This document shows positions 25,401 to 34,700 of a stretch of 36,559 nucleotides of DNA, one piece after another (positions within the stretch are counted from its first letter, which is position 1; the number at the start of each line of letters is the position of its first letter). This DNA is from an uncultured Saprospiraceae bacterium (GTDB taxonomy: Bacteria; Bacteroidota; Bacteroidia; Chitinophagales; Saprospiraceae), in NCBI GenBank assembly GCA_938016265.1, contig CALLWB010000063.1:1-36559 (forward strand). Direction: 5' to 3'. The notes below the pieces were generated by a model that saw only the letters and a program-made list of their open reading frames with translations, ran no database searches and was not told the origin of the DNA. Position numbers and translations under genes: made by a program.

Positions 25401-26365
25401 TGTCCTGCGCAAACTTGGAATGAACTGCCATCAAGAACACCGCCAACTACATCGGCAGGCATTGGTGGAATCACATCTGGAACTGCATTTGAACAACCTG
25501 AAAGAACAACCACTTGCATATCCCTCATTGTTGTTCCAATTAGAACGCCATTCCGATATTCTTGAATAAGCACGGTAACGATACCAATTTGTGGCCCTGA
25601 AGGAGTCAAGGTCATTTGTCCGGATTGATTATCAAAAATCACGTTATTGGGTGGTGTGGTGGAGATTGGATAACCTGCAGAAAAACCACCCAGATATGGA
25701 ACGGATGCTCCTGGACCATCAAGTGGGTCGATCAATGTATAAATTAATGTATCTCCATCAATATCAACTGCACCGTGATTGTAGTTGTAAAGCTGCCCTG
25801 CACAAATGTATGGAACAGGAGGAGTTGTAAAGTAAGGAGAACTATTGCAAGGTGCTACTACGTTATTGAGTGTTGCCTCTACATACAAATCATAATTTTG
25901 AGGGTTGTCAGAGTTTGTGATTGCACCATTTCGACAACAAACAGAATAACTAAATACCCAATCTGTACAATTTGCAGGCAAGGTGTAGGTACCTGTGTAC
26001 GTATATTGCTGAACGCCTTGTAATGTTCCTCCGTTGCAAGTACTATTACTAAGTTGGGCATTACAAATACTTGATACTTCCATCCCAGATACTTGAACTA
26101 ACCCTAATGTAGTTGTTTGTGAACAGCTAGCTGAGGAAATTGTGATACTTGGATTTGTTGGCTGAGAAATACCATCACAATCTCTATAGAAGGCAAGGGT
26201 AAATTCATACATATTTCCTCCAAGGCAAGTGTAACTTAAATCTGCTCCCATAGCATGGGAAGCATAAGAAACTTTACTCGAAAGCAGTAGAAGTGTAATG
26301 GCTATCAGAAAACCAGATACCTTTTTCCAATTTTGGATGAAAGATGGTTTAGTTTGGTTTTTCAT
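19412..26365 (-). CDS. Giant SprB-repeat surface adhesin, T9SS type B cargo
   Basis: 2317 residues with an N-terminal hydrophobic export signal (about residues 14-36). Residues about 37-290 form an N-terminal module (MGADLSYTCLGGNMYEFTLA) that I recall at the start of many giant Bacteroidota surface proteins. Ig/PKD-like segments follow, then a ~170-residue cysteine-containing domain around 560-730 (TIRMGCTEDMALSG). Residues about 772-2140 are 18 tandem SprB-type repeats of about 76 residues, each with C(F/N)G-x-x-x-GS, GGTxPYxYxW and TVTDxxGC. Residues 2141-2317 hold a PKD-like unit (SCIDCPNPNASPE) and the gliding-motility C-terminal type B sorting domain ending YHGDVTLLR. SprB in Flavobacterium is the mobile adhesin of gliding; this is a likely functional analogue but not a proven orthologue. 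A terminator follows the stop. Confidence 0.92.
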   Translation of the reverse strand: MKNQTKPSFIQNWKKVSGFLIAITLLLLSSKVSYASHAMGADLSYTCLGGNMYEFTLAFYRDCDGISQPTNPSITISSASCSQTTTLGLVQVSGMEVSSICNAQLSNSTCNGGTLQGVQQYTYTGTYTLPANCTDWVFSYSVCCRNGAITNSDNPQNYDLYVEATLNNVVAPCNSSPYFTTPPVPYICAGQLYNYNHGAVDIDGDTLIYTLIDPLDGPGASVPYLGGFSAGYPISTTPPNNVIFDNQSGQMTLTPSGPQIGIVTVLIQEYRNGVLIGTTMRDMQVVVLSGCSNAVPDVIPPMPADVVGGVLDGSSFQVCAGQTLSFSITASDPDPADILNVISNVATSLPGATVTTIGTNPVIIQFSWPTTSSDVGVHSFTLTVSDDACPTPGEQILGYDILVPGVQIVANDTTVCPAGIQLIQLDASPVGGTGAGTFTWTPAAGLSNPNIANPVATIQGPASYTVTYDDGVCVVSDVVDIVVDGVLNTTPAVSTICEGSSVQLNADFQFTVPPPPPACGLNTSGCNGPTSNYSLGTGTTATGPGPTSGEAGTPFLGYYEDGRTQILYRASDLAAEGITAGLLTQLAFNIATVNSTAPYDNFTIRMGCTEDMALSGAFVNGTVPVYTGSVSTIAGWNTFAFQTPFEWNGISNLIVEVCFDNLDYTRYDHVFYTPTVYTSVLYRRVDGDSGCNLSALTGTVNRPNIRLVGCSAIPITPPVTYTWTPVTGLDDPTIAMPTATPAVTTSYTVLVDNGDCLFTETVIVNVEPFTLTTVDDNIGCLASTGTLGATIVGGVAPYSYTWSNGSTGANPTGIPPGSYTVTVTDVSGCSNTGTASVIGGPNLLFDITPTDPQCNGTSDGSMVVNMTSGTAPYSYNWTNGIGNTGTPTNLGPGSYDVTVTDATGCSGTGSATLVEPAAMTNTVVAADVICFGEATGSLTSTVVGGTAPFSYVWDNGGGTNQNPAGLVAGVYNVVITDANGCTTNGTGTISQPASGMTASAVSANVSCNSLLDGSITLTVNQGVPPYTFAWDNGAGNTQSPTNLGANTYTVLVTDDTGCTATASATVQEPDALAVSTSVQSLLCFGDTDGSISVTVVGGTAPFIYVWDNGAGSVQSPTNLTAGTYNLSVTDANNCIVTTSATITEPTVLTSSATGEMVNCFGGTDGDITLTVAGGTPPYTYNWDNGGGTVQNPTGLGGGVFNVVVTDDNGCTTAASASITAPASGIIASSVGSGTLACNADSNGSIDLTVVGGTPPYIYTWTNGASVEDPTGLGANNYSVLITDSQGCTATSAATISEPPAMSMSTNNGVVTCFGNANGGVSVTVAGGTAPYTFQWDNGGGTQQSPTGLGAGTYNVTVTDLMGCTLVSSASITEPPLLSANAIGDALSCFGDVDGGITLNTTGGTAPYNYNWSNGAGSGPSPSGLTAGMYDVTITDSNGCVTTASATITEPVAALSVTTTDFDLICNGDQNGIISGNAIGGTPPYSFAWTNGAGTGPNPSGLGANVYSLVVTDANGCTAGAFSTVTEPAAVQVTATGSAINCSNGNDGTASVSVAGGLAPYTYAWTNGAGTGPNPTGLGVGTYGVLVTDANGCTGSASVSVTSPNAVVATIQGETLPCFGDASGDIQMTVVGGVPPYSYVWNNGAGTSQDPSGLSSGTYAVSITDSNGCTFQTSASIIDPPPVVASIINPTDASCFNSNDGSAGVDVAGGTPPYYIEWDNNQVTTTTNNLSPGFHSVSVVDSQGCSVVASTMINAPTALSISTTGSNLTCFQSADGSATVSVDINSSPPYNYQWSNGEVTTNANGLNSGISYVTVTDSQGCSQVASIVLTEPTEISLAVATQGVSCNGIGDGSASVVATGGAGGYTYAWSNGQGGTTTGALATGVYTVTVTDASGCFIVEDFYIDNAPPLSVDGISSTPVSCFNGNDGSTTVVVSDGVPPYTFIWSDGQVTQTAMGLPAGSYQVTVVDANGCTSLPEAVSVVQPNTQLEASLDSEDPSCNDGVNGSASITVQGGTPGYSIAWNTGQSGTNLNGLGAGSYTATVTDANGCEIVESVSINEPTQVSSLVDPTNTSCNGSENGVINITNPQGGSGPYFYSMDGIDFQPGPTFIGLTAGDYMVYVQDVNGCQFEEMVTIEEPIELTADAGDDIRIKFGDFVELTSGINVPAGSLIFEWSPPTGLSCIDCPNPNASPEFQTTYTVNVSNGNGCEVSDDVTVFVEKDRDVFIPTAFTPNQDSNNDVFMVHGGGDAERVTKFRVFDRWGEVVFEQRDFPLNDPTYGWDGTFKGKRMNAGVFAYTAEVIYTDGETFLYHGDVTLLR
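19946..24050 (-). repeat. 18-unit SprB protein repeat array (about 228 bp per unit)
   Basis: Counting the recurring pattern from VDDNIGCLASTG to the unit ending TIEEPIEL gives 18 units of 74-78 residues. Units 3 to 12 are the most alike, sharing WxNGxG-x-x-x-x-P(T/S)GL. The last unit (PQGGSGPYFYSMDG) is the most diverged. At DNA level the units are clearly related but not identical, so recombination between them is possible yet not evident here. Confidence 0.9.
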
Positions 26366-26651
26366 AAAGATGGTTTTAATAATGTACTGTTATTCTCTAA
26401 TAATTTTCTCACAAGACCCTTAAAATCAATAACATAAGTACAAATTTTCATTTTTCAAAAAAATAACTTGTTAACTTAGAAAGTATAAAATTTTGTATTT
26501 TCAGAAAAGGACACAACAAAATACAAAATGTATCTTAATTACTGGTAAAAAAGGCCGTAATTGTCGGTTTTGGATAATTTCAACGAATTCACATAAATGG
26601 CGATAATAACTTTTTATTTACCTACCATTTATCGTTTAATTACCCTTCTAC

Positions 26652-28199
26652 CTACAATCTTATATCGTTAGTATTCAATGATTTGAACTCTTTTATATAG
26701 GCTTTTGAATATCCTCTGTCTTTTACTTTTTGTAGTAAAACTTCAGCGCTTGCTCTGTCAGTTTCATTTCCAAGTAAATACTGATACCATTCTCCATCCT
26801 TCCTGATTTCAAAGGAAACATTGATTGGGGGTTTTAGCATTAACTTTTGTTTTGATGCCTGCCATTGAATTTTGAACACAGATTTTCCGCTTTTGTTAGT
26901 TGGGGAAGGCAATTTGATCAACTTTTTGTCAGTTTGCTTTTTTTCTTTTTTGGGTGTTTGGGCTTTTGGTTTTGTCCAAGCAGTTGGGGATGTCCAATTT
27001 TCACCGTACAATTCCTCGAAAGAGAATTTTTTCTCCTCAATATTTGCATTTTCTTTGAGGTGTTTTCTAAATCTTTTAGCGAAAGAAGCCATTGCTTTTT
27101 GGTCTTCTTTTGTCATTTTCAACCGATTTAAGGTGTCCTGCTCAAAAGCAGAAATCGGTATGGTATAGTATGTTCTTTGGGAAGGAACAGCCTCTTTTTT
27201 ATTGTAAATGTATCTCCAAACAAACGAGTAGGTGGTATTGCCAAGGGTAACTTTTTTTGTCCTTAAGTCCTTTACCAATTCCAGGTTTACAATCAACCCA
27301 CCATCTGTATTTTCCTGCTTTTGATTGGAGATGAAATTTCCTAGAGAATAAGTCAACAATCCTTCCTTTGTAGAACTATCCGCTTGAACGATACTTTTCC
27401 GCTCGATTGGTTGTATCACATGTGGATGAGACCCTATAATATGGTCTACCCCCCACTCAAACAGGAGATTTGCAATTTTTTTCTGGTATTTACTGGCAAA
27501 TAATTTGTACTCTTTGCCCCAATGGATCATAGCTATAATAGCATCAGGATTTGTCTGTTTTGCCTTTTCTATGTCTGCCTTCATTGCCGATGTGTCAATC
27601 ATGTTGACCATAGTCGGAGCAATATCAGGCATACCATTCGTACCATAGGTGTAATTCAAAAAAGCAAGTTTGAAACTATTCTTAGAAACGATAAGCGGGT
27701 AGTTTTTTTCTTTTTCCTCTTTATTTCTAAAGGTTCCAGTATGAATAAAGTCTAATTTTTTAGCAACGTCCAGTGTATGTACCAATCCAATTTTCCCAGC
27801 ATCGTTCGAATGATTGTTGGCTGTAGTAAGCATATCAAAACCAGCAGTTTTAAGAGCTGTCCCCAATGCATCAGGGCTCCGAAAATGAGGATATCCTTGA
27901 TAAGGAGGCACCCCGGGCAGCGTAACTTCTAAATTTGCAATAGCCAAATCTGCTTTTTCGATAATAGGCTTAACGTAGGAAAAACAAGGCTCATAGTCGT
28001 ATTTGCCAGTTTTTGGGTTGAGGGCAGATTTTATTTGGGGCATATGGCCCATCACATCTCCAATAAATAACAGACTTAAGGTTTGAATAGTGTCTTCCTG
28101 GATTATTGTTTCCTGAGTTGTAGGAACTACAGGACTTTTGCAGCCAAAGATTAGCATGCATCCAAGCAAGATCAGGTATGAAATAATGCTGATTCTCAT
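26652..28199 (-). CDS. CapA-family metallophosphatase-like lipoprotein with C-terminal SPOR-like region
   Basis: 515 residues. MRISIISYLILLGCMLIFGC is a lipoprotein signal with the acylated cysteine at C20. The CapA/PgsA-type metallophosphatase fold is shown by LLFIGDVMGH, ADLAIANLEVTLPG, TANNHSNDAGKIG, AMIHWGKEYKLFAS, GSHPHVIQPIE and LTYSLGNFISNQ, in the usual order with the expected Asp/Asn/His residues. A Lys/Pro-rich linker (about 405-440) leads to a C-terminal segment, YQYLLGNETDRASAEVLLQK...GYSKAYI, which looks like a SPOR domain for binding denuded peptidoglycan. CapA proteins are linked to poly-gamma-glutamate or capsule synthesis, but no other capsule gene is here, so the role is open. 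It lies between thyA and the giant adhesin, all on the minus strand. Confidence 0.85.
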   Translation of the reverse strand: MRISIISYLILLGCMLIFGCKSPVVPTTQETIIQEDTIQTLSLLFIGDVMGHMPQIKSALNPKTGKYDYEPCFSYVKPIIEKADLAIANLEVTLPGVPPYQGYPHFRSPDALGTALKTAGFDMLTTANNHSNDAGKIGLVHTLDVAKKLDFIHTGTFRNKEEKEKNYPLIVSKNSFKLAFLNYTYGTNGMPDIAPTMVNMIDTSAMKADIEKAKQTNPDAIIAMIHWGKEYKLFASKYQKKIANLLFEWGVDHIIGSHPHVIQPIERKSIVQADSSTKEGLLTYSLGNFISNQKQENTDGGLIVNLELVKDLRTKKVTLGNTTYSFVWRYIYNKKEAVPSQRTYYTIPISAFEQDTLNRLKMTKEDQKAMASFAKRFRKHLKENANIEEKKFSFEELYGENWTSPTAWTKPKAQTPKKEKKQTDKKLIKLPSPTNKSGKSVFKIQWQASKQKLMLKPPINVSFEIRKDGEWYQYLLGNETDRASAEVLLQKVKDRGYSKAYIKEFKSLNTNDIRL

Positions 28200-28331
28200 C
28201 AGGTTGACAGGTTATTCAAATAGTGGGTGTAAATGTTAAAAATATTAACGTTTCAAAAATCGTTTTCGTCCACCAGAAACAGTAAAAAAAAATTTAATAT
28301 CTTATATATAGCTGGTTATCAGACAAAAAAA

Positions 28332-29126
28332 TCAGACAGAAACTTCTGCCTTAATATGAGAATCCGGTTGGTAGTTGACCAATTCAAAATCTTCATAGGT
28401 AAAGTCAAAAATTGAGGTGATGGCAGGGTTAATTTTCATTGTGGGCAAGGCTTTGGGGGTCCTCGACAATTGCAATTTCGTTTGTTCCAGATGATTGAGG
28501 TACAAATGGGTATCGCCAAAGGTGTGAATAAATTCTCCCGGCTCCAGATCACAGACCTGAGCAATCATCATAGTCAGCAACGCATAAGAGGCAATATTAA
28601 ACGGAACGCCCAAAAAACAATCTGCGCTTCGTTGGTAGAGTTGGCAGGAAAGTTTCCCTTCTGCTACATAGAACTGAAAAAGACAATGGCAAGGAGGAAG
28701 CGCCATGTTGTCTACATCTGCTACATTCCAGGCGCTGACAATGTGTCGTCGGCTATTGGGTTTATTTTTTAGATTTTCAATCAAATTGGAAATTTGATCG
28801 ATTACTCGCCCGTCTTTTGTTTCCCATCTGCGCCATTGTTTGCCGTAGACTGGGCCTAGTTCGCCGTTTTCGTCTGCCCATTCATCCCAAATGCGTACTT
28901 TATTTTCTTTTAGGTATTGAATGTTGGTTTCTCCTTTTAAAAACCATAACAATTCATGGATAATAGATCTAAGATGCAGTTTTTTGGTGGTGGTGACCGG
29001 AAATCCTTCGGATAAATCAAAGCGCAATTGATGGCCGAACACACTGATGGTACCTGTTCCGGTACGATCTCCCTTTTTTACCCCCTTATCAAGAATATGT
29101 TGTAGTAGGTTTAAATATTGTTTCAT
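28332..29126 (-). CDS. thyA: Thymidylate synthase
   Basis: 264 residues, the same length as E. coli ThyA. It methylates dUMP to dTMP with methylene-tetrahydrofolate and produces dihydrofolate, which DHFR must recycle. Motifs: [20 protein letters not shown] near the start, [11 protein letters not shown], and the nucleophile C146 in [31 protein letters not shown] and [15 protein letters not shown] complete the dUMP-binding face. All key residues are present. A -7 box (TAACTTTG) lies at 29150-29157, 24 bases before the ATG. The downstream capA gene starts 132 bases later on the same strand, so the two may be read from this promoter. Confidence 0.97.
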   Translation of the reverse strand: MKQYLNLLQHILDKGVKKGDRTGTGTISVFGHQLRFDLSEGFPVTTTKKLHLRSIIHELLWFLKGETNIQYLKENKVRIWDEWADENGELGPVYGKQWRRWETKDGRVIDQISNLIENLKNKPNSRRHIVSAWNVADVDNMALPPCHCLFQFYVAEGKLSCQLYQRSADCFLGVPFNIASYALLTMMIAQVCDLEPGEFIHTFGDTHLYLNHLEQTKLQLSRTPKALPTMKINPAITSIFDFTYEDFELVNYQPDSHIKAEVSV

Positions 29127-29149
29127 GTTTTTCTTAAATATTATGGAGG

Positions 29150-29157
29150 CAAAGTTA
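29150..29157 (-). promoter_or_regulatory. -7 promoter box for thyA
   Basis: The minus strand reads TAACTTTG, an exact TAnnTTTG match, 24 bases upstream of the thyA ATG. No TTTG is present at the expected -33 position, which falls in the degenerate tandem repeat. Confidence 0.5.
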
Positions 29158-29163
29158 ATAATA

Positions 29164-29208
29164 AATTGGTTAATTGGAATTGGATAATGGTATAATGGTT
29201 AATGGTGG
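29164..29208. repeat. Degenerate short tandem repeat between thyA and the UbiD-family gene
   Basis: A run of near-repeating 6-8-base units: AATTGG, TTAATTGG, AATTGG, ATAATGG, TATAATGG, TTAATGG. It lies in the divergent intergenic region, just upstream of the thyA promoter box, so changes in unit number could alter spacing to regulatory sites. Confidence 0.6.
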
Positions 29209-29388
29209 ATTGATTCGTCTAATTAATAGAATTCTAAGAGGTCGTTCCGCTGGAATTTGATGATCTTTGTTTATGATGATGGTATTAATATGTTGCTTTA
29301 CTACAGCTTGCACCGAATAGATATTTTGACCTCAGTACAACCATTTATTCCAATCCAACTATTAACTAACTGAAAACATTTATTAGAT

Positions 29389-29396
29389 TATATTTG
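29389..29396 (+). promoter_or_regulatory. -7 promoter box for the UbiD-family gene
   Basis: TATATTTG is an exact match to TAnnTTTG, 33 bases before the ATG at 29430. It overlaps the TTG at 29394 that could otherwise be read as a start codon, which supports the downstream ATG. Confidence 0.5.
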
Positions 29397-29429
29397 TTGG
29401 TAGAACAGATCTTAAAAGAAAATAAGAAT

Positions 29430-31262
29430 ATGGCATATCGAAGTTTGCGTGCTTGTGTAAAAGATTTGGAAAAAAATGGGAAGCTCCTACGAATAAAGTC
29501 CGAAGTGGATCCAAATTTGGAAATGGCAGAAATACACCGGAGGGTTTACGACAAAAAAGGACCCGCTATCCTCTTTGAGCGGGTAAAAGGGAGCCCATTT
29601 CAAGCAGTTTCCAACATTTATGGGACAACAGAACGGACCGAATTCATTTTTAGAGATACGATCGAACGAGTAAAAAAAGTAATCGAACTAAAGGCGGATC
29701 CGGCCAACTTCCTCAAAAAACCAAGCAGATATCTCGGAGCACCATTCACTGCACTCAAGGCCCTACCACTAAAAAGCAGACTGTCCACTCCAGTAATGTA
29801 TGGCACCACCACCATAGATAAATTGCCGCAAGTTGTCTCCTGGCCAATGGATGGAGGCGCTTTTGTGACCCTTCCCCAAGTATACACCGAGGACCCTGAC
29901 AAGGAAGGAATTATGAAATCGAATGTTGGTATGTACCGCATCCAGCTTTCAGGAAATGACTATATCCAAAATGAAGAAATCGGCCTGCATTACCAATTAC
30001 ATCGAGGTATTGGTGTGCACCATACTAGATACAATCAGCTAGACAAACCTTTTAAAGCGACCGTTTTTGTGGGTGGGCCGCCCTCGCATGCTTTTGGCGC
30101 GATTATGCCACTCCCTGAAGGACTCCCAGAAGTGACTTTTGCAGGCATGTTGGGCAACAGACGATTTAGGTATCGAAGAAAAAACGGTTTCGTATTGTCT
30201 TCGGATGCCGACTTTTGTATTACGGGGACCATTCTCAAGGATCAAAAAAAACCAGAAGGTCCTTTTGGTGATCATCTTGGCTATTATAGTTTGCAACATG
30301 ACTTTCCAGTGATGAAGGTGGATAATGTTTATCATCGGAAAAATCCGCTGTGGCATTTTACGGTGGTTGGTCGTCCGCCTCAGGAGGATAGCAGTTTTGG
30401 CTACCTTATCCATAAGATGGTGGAGCTGCTGACCCCACAAGAATTTCCGGGGCTAGTAGAGTTGAATGCGGTAGATGCTGCGGGTGTTCATCCATTGTTA
30501 ATTGCCATTGGCAGGGAGCGGTATATGCCTTTTAGAACACGCAAACCGGAAGAAATTCTGACGATTGCCAATCGTATATTAGGAACTGGACAGACTTCCT
30601 TGGCCAAGTATCTTTTCATTGCTGCTGAAGGAGATGCACCGAATTTGGATACGCATAATATTGAACACTATTTCAAACATTTTCTGGAGCGGGTGGACTG
30701 GACGCGGGACCTTCATTTTCAGACCAAAACAACGATTGACACTTTAGATTATTCGGGTTCGGATTGGAATGCTGGTTCTAAGGTTGTAGTAGCTTGTTGT
30801 GGGCCAAAATTGAGGGAATTGGCAACGGAGATATCTTCTGATTTCACAGTGCCAAGTTTGTTTGGGGATGCAAAAATAGCATTGCCTGGAATCCTTTCAT
30901 TGGCAGCTCCACGGTATACCGATCATCCCACCGCAAAGGAGGAGATTGGGCAACTTGTTGCTTCGTTATCGGGGCAGGATTTATCGACCATTGGGTTGAT
31001 TGTATTGACAGAGGACAGTCATTTTTTGCAGGAGACGCTCAACAACTTTGTATGGGTTACTTTTACGCGGTCCAATCCTTCGCATGATGTGTATGGGGTG
31101 GGTAGTTTCTTTGAAAACAAGCATTGGGGCTGCACTGGTCCGTTGATAATTGACGCCAGAATCAAGCCGCACCATGCGCCGCCTTTAATTGTTGACCGAC
31201 TCGTAGAGAAGAAGGTGGATAAGATGTTTGCTAAGGGAGGATCTTTGCATAATGTGTTATAG
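29430..31262 (+). CDS. UbiD-family (prenylated-FMN-dependent) decarboxylase
   Basis: About 610 residues from the ATG at 29430 (MAYRSLRACVKDLEKNGKLL). The frame is open upstream to a TTG at 29394, but that codon lies in the promoter box. UbiD hallmarks: ILFERVKGSPFQAVSNIYGT early on, and EGPFGDHLGYYSLQHDFPVM starting at E276, which carries conserved acidic residues of the UbiD active-site region. Enzymes of this family decarboxylate aromatic or unsaturated acids, most often in quinone synthesis. In Bacteroidota, which use menaquinone, a role in a menaquinone or aromatic-acid route is a guess. No ubiX-like flavin prenyltransferase gene is in the window. It is transcribed alone, divergently from thyA. 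Confidence 0.9.
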   Translation: MAYRSLRACVKDLEKNGKLLRIKSEVDPNLEMAEIHRRVYDKKGPAILFERVKGSPFQAVSNIYGTTERTEFIFRDTIERVKKVIELKADPANFLKKPSRYLGAPFTALKALPLKSRLSTPVMYGTTTIDKLPQVVSWPMDGGAFVTLPQVYTEDPDKEGIMKSNVGMYRIQLSGNDYIQNEEIGLHYQLHRGIGVHHTRYNQLDKPFKATVFVGGPPSHAFGAIMPLPEGLPEVTFAGMLGNRRFRYRRKNGFVLSSDADFCITGTILKDQKKPEGPFGDHLGYYSLQHDFPVMKVDNVYHRKNPLWHFTVVGRPPQEDSSFGYLIHKMVELLTPQEFPGLVELNAVDAAGVHPLLIAIGRERYMPFRTRKPEEILTIANRILGTGQTSLAKYLFIAAEGDAPNLDTHNIEHYFKHFLERVDWTRDLHFQTKTTIDTLDYSGSDWNAGSKVVVACCGPKLRELATEISSDFTVPSLFGDAKIALPGILSLAAPRYTDHPTAKEEIGQLVASLSGQDLSTIGLIVLTEDSHFLQETLNNFVWVTFTRSNPSHDVYGVGSFFENKHWGCTGPLIIDARIKPHHAPPLIVDRLVEKKVDKMFAKGGSLHNVL

Positions 31263-31746
31263 ATAGGATTATTGATAAGAATGCTGCTGGCAATCGGCAA
31301 TCAGTTCTGCGTTAATCATGTCGTTTTTGATGGGAATATTTCTTTAGATGAAACATTATTGTAACCCTCTGCAATTCTACCGGTGGCTTCTCCTAAAACC
31401 ACCTTCCTACTGAACAGAACAATATTGGCCTACCGCATCGTTTCCTCATCAATTCAGTTGTTGTTTGCGAACAATTTACAATTAACACTACCTCTAATTA
31501 TTGTTCCCATAATTATCGTTGCAAAATCGGCATAACTCTATAACTAACAACAACTTATTCGTATAAATAAAATGTAAAAGTTATCCCAAAAAAAGTGTGA
31601 CCTTTTAATTTTTAGCAGTCACAAAAACCTACATTTGCGCCAAGTAAATTAATTCTTTAGCAATTAATTTAACGCACATGAAATCCACCTAGATTTATAG
31701 ATCCAGATTGTCATTTGACATTAGGATAAAAACTGCTAACTAACAC
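31263..31746. other. Long non-coding interval upstream of the metalloprotease gene
   Basis: No gene, tRNA or strong hairpin is visible in 484 bases. The right part carries an exact -7 box (31630-31637) for the metalloprotease. A weak GGTGG/CCACC hairpin lies near 31382-31403. No clear terminator for the UbiD-family gene was found. Confidence 0.5.
31630..31637 (+). promoter_or_regulatory. -7 promoter box for the metalloprotease gene
   Basis: TACATTTG matches TAnnTTTG exactly. It lies 110 bases upstream of the ATG, implying an untranslated leader of about 100 bases. No clear -33 TTTG was seen. Confidence 0.45.
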
Positions 31747-34700
31747 ATGTTCAAATATTTGAATTTGAAGATACTATTTGTATTTTTTTTATTGATAAAC
31801 ATTTCACTGTTTGGCCAGGAGGCAAGGGCTCCACAAACAACCATCCGTGGCGCAATTCAGTCGACGGCTGCTGCTAACAAACTGGCAGCTCAGTTTTCTG
31901 ATTATTCGATTTATCAAATTTCCACAAAACAGCTGGTTCAGTCCTTAACTGCTACAGATTTCGATGGTCGGGTTTCCTTCGAATTGGAGGATCAGGACGT
32001 ATTGATTTTACATCTCTTTGAGAACGATCTTGTTGCCAACAATTATCAAGGTGTAGCCATTACGTCAAGTGGAAAAGTAACGGTCCCTTCGCCTGTTATT
32101 CGCACCTACCATGGATTTGTGGAGGGGAAACCCAATAAAAAAGTCAGCCTTACTGTTGGTGAAGGATTTGTATATGGGTTTATTGAAGGAGATATTGAAT
32201 CCTATTATATTGAGCCGCTTTCGAGGTTTTTGCCTTCCGATGCTCAGCAATTTATATTCTATCCGAAATCAGCGGTGCAATCTCAATCGGTGCCTTGCGG
32301 CGTAAATGCTTCCCAAAATCAGCACACGTTCATTCAACGATCCATAAACCAGCATTCCAATAACAATAATAAAACTGCCGCTTGCAAGGAGGTAGAACTC
32401 GCTATCGCCCATGATTTTTCGATGTATTCCAAATATGGGTCGGATGTTCAGCTATTGTTTGCTTATACGATTGGCGTAATGAACAACGTGCAGGCAAATT
32501 TCAGAAACGTGTTTGATAATGATATAGAATTTAAAATTGTAGAGCAAGTAGCACCCATTTGTGCGGACTGCGACCCCTGGACAGATAGCCCGGATGCTGG
32601 AAGTTTGTTGCTAGACTTTAGAAATTGGGGGAATGATCTCCAATTCAACTCCAATTTTGATATTGGTCAGTTTTGGACGGACAGAGATTTTACGGGAACT
32701 GTGGTTGGTCAGGCTTATGTCGGAGGGCTTTGTCAGGAGCGCAAGTACCATGTGCTTCAGGACTATTCAACCAATGCGGACTATATTCGAGTAGTTGCGG
32801 CGCATGAGATTGGGCATAATTTTAATGCTGGCCATAATAACACGGCATCCGGCAATATCATGGATCCTGCAGTTGCTAACGTTTCTAGCTGGGGAGCTGG
32901 TTCCATTGCAACCATTAATGACTTCCTTCAAAATGTTTCCTGCCTAGCGGCTTGCGGTTTGGACAATTGCCCAGGGATTGAAAATTTGACGATTGGCTCT
33001 ACTAGTCCTGCCGCTATCGACTTAAATTGGACAGCAAATAGTGCAGGGAACTACAGTGTACAAATCAAAAATATTAATACCAATAAAATCATCTTTGGAC
33101 AAATTGTATCGACAACACAACTATCGGTCAACTCGCTTTCTTTATGCACCGATTATGAGGTCAGTGTCGCTTCTGTTTGTCAGGGATCACTTGGACCGCT
33201 GTCTGCAGCTATTTACAATACTTCTTATGATGCGGAGATCAACATGGTCTCTGGCCAGCCCATCAACTGTAAAAATGGATTTTATGATTTGGAATTGGTG
33301 ATGGAGCATGGAGGAGGCACGCCATCAGGATTTATAGTAGATCTCGATGGAGAATTACACCCCTATTCCTATACAAATAGTCCTCAAACTATCCTTCTTG
33401 AAAATTTGCGGGCTACTGGAGAAGAAAACATTCCGGTATATATTTATAACGCGGATTATGCTTCTGCTGCTTGTCAGGCGATCCAATTTTTTGATGCGCC
33501 TGATCCTAGTTGTACTTTTGTCTTTGAAGAGGGTTTTGATGACTGTGCGCTGCCTTTTGGGTGGACGACAACTAATCTGGTTCCCTCTTCTGGTGGATAC
33601 CAGAGCACCTGGGAATTTTCTGATGGGGATCGATTTACTTCCAACTATTCGCCTGGCACAATTGATGGGTCTTGTATGGCCTATTTCGATGACGATTTGT
33701 ACTCGAGTACTGGAGGGGTGATGGAGTTGATCACGCCTGTGCTGGATTTGACATTGTACGAGACGTTGGTGCTTGAATTTGATTATGATTTTCATTCTTT
33801 TGATGGGTTAAAACTACCACCGTATCATTCCAATAATAGTTCTTTTAATGTGGAAGTTTATGATGGGAGTTCCTGGATAAATATACTGTCTGTAACTAAG
33901 CCGGATACTTGTTTTTATGCAGACTTTTGGAGTTGTCCGCCTCCTCGTTTTGTGCTGGATCTGGATGCTTACCGAAACACTAATTTCCAAGTACGGTTTA
34001 TCTATGATGATGACGGGCAATGGGCGGGTGCTGTTGGTATTGACAATTTCAAAATTGAGGGTATTCCGCTTTGTGAGCTGCCTGGTGATGTGCACGCGAC
34101 TACTGCCATTTTGTATGCAGATACAGAGTGTACCGACGCTGATGGATGGACACATTATTGGAATACTAATTCGGAGTCTTTGCTTTTGTCTATTAAGAAA
34201 AACAACGATCCCAACCTATTTATTGAAGCTAGCGATGTACGTGTTGGAGCGGACTTTACTACGTTGACTACCAGAATTGCAGAATCGGTCCCTTATGTGC
34301 AAGCCCCAGGAGGCTGGGAGGTGCTATCCAGATTTTGGGATGTCCAATTGGAGGAGGATCAGCAGCCTTTGTATCCCGTCTCTGTTCGATTTTATTATAC
34401 GCCAGTCGAACTGGATGCGCTCCTAGCTGTTGATGCTGAAACCAATACCCAAGCAGATGTTCGATGGTTCAAATTTAAGACCGGTTCGGGTATTGATCCA
34501 AATCCTGCAAATGGGCATTTGGATGCGGGAGCGCAGGACTTAGTACTGCTGCAAGCGGACGATTTTGGCAGTTATGCGGGGAGTCGGTATGTGGAGTTTG
34601 AAGTGACTGGTTTTTCTGGAGGCGGTGGTGGATCAGCGGAGGCTTTATTGCCTGTTGAGCTGCTCAATTTTGAAGGAGCGCCTAGTGGTGAATTTGTGCA

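Noticed and set aside
20480-25830. Several antisense open frames inside the giant adhesin gene
   Set aside because: They recur at the repeat period and are shadows of the coding strand.
31382-31403. GGTGG/CCACC hairpin as a terminator for the UbiD-family gene
   Set aside because: Only a 5-bp stem, about 120 bases beyond the stop and without a T-tract.
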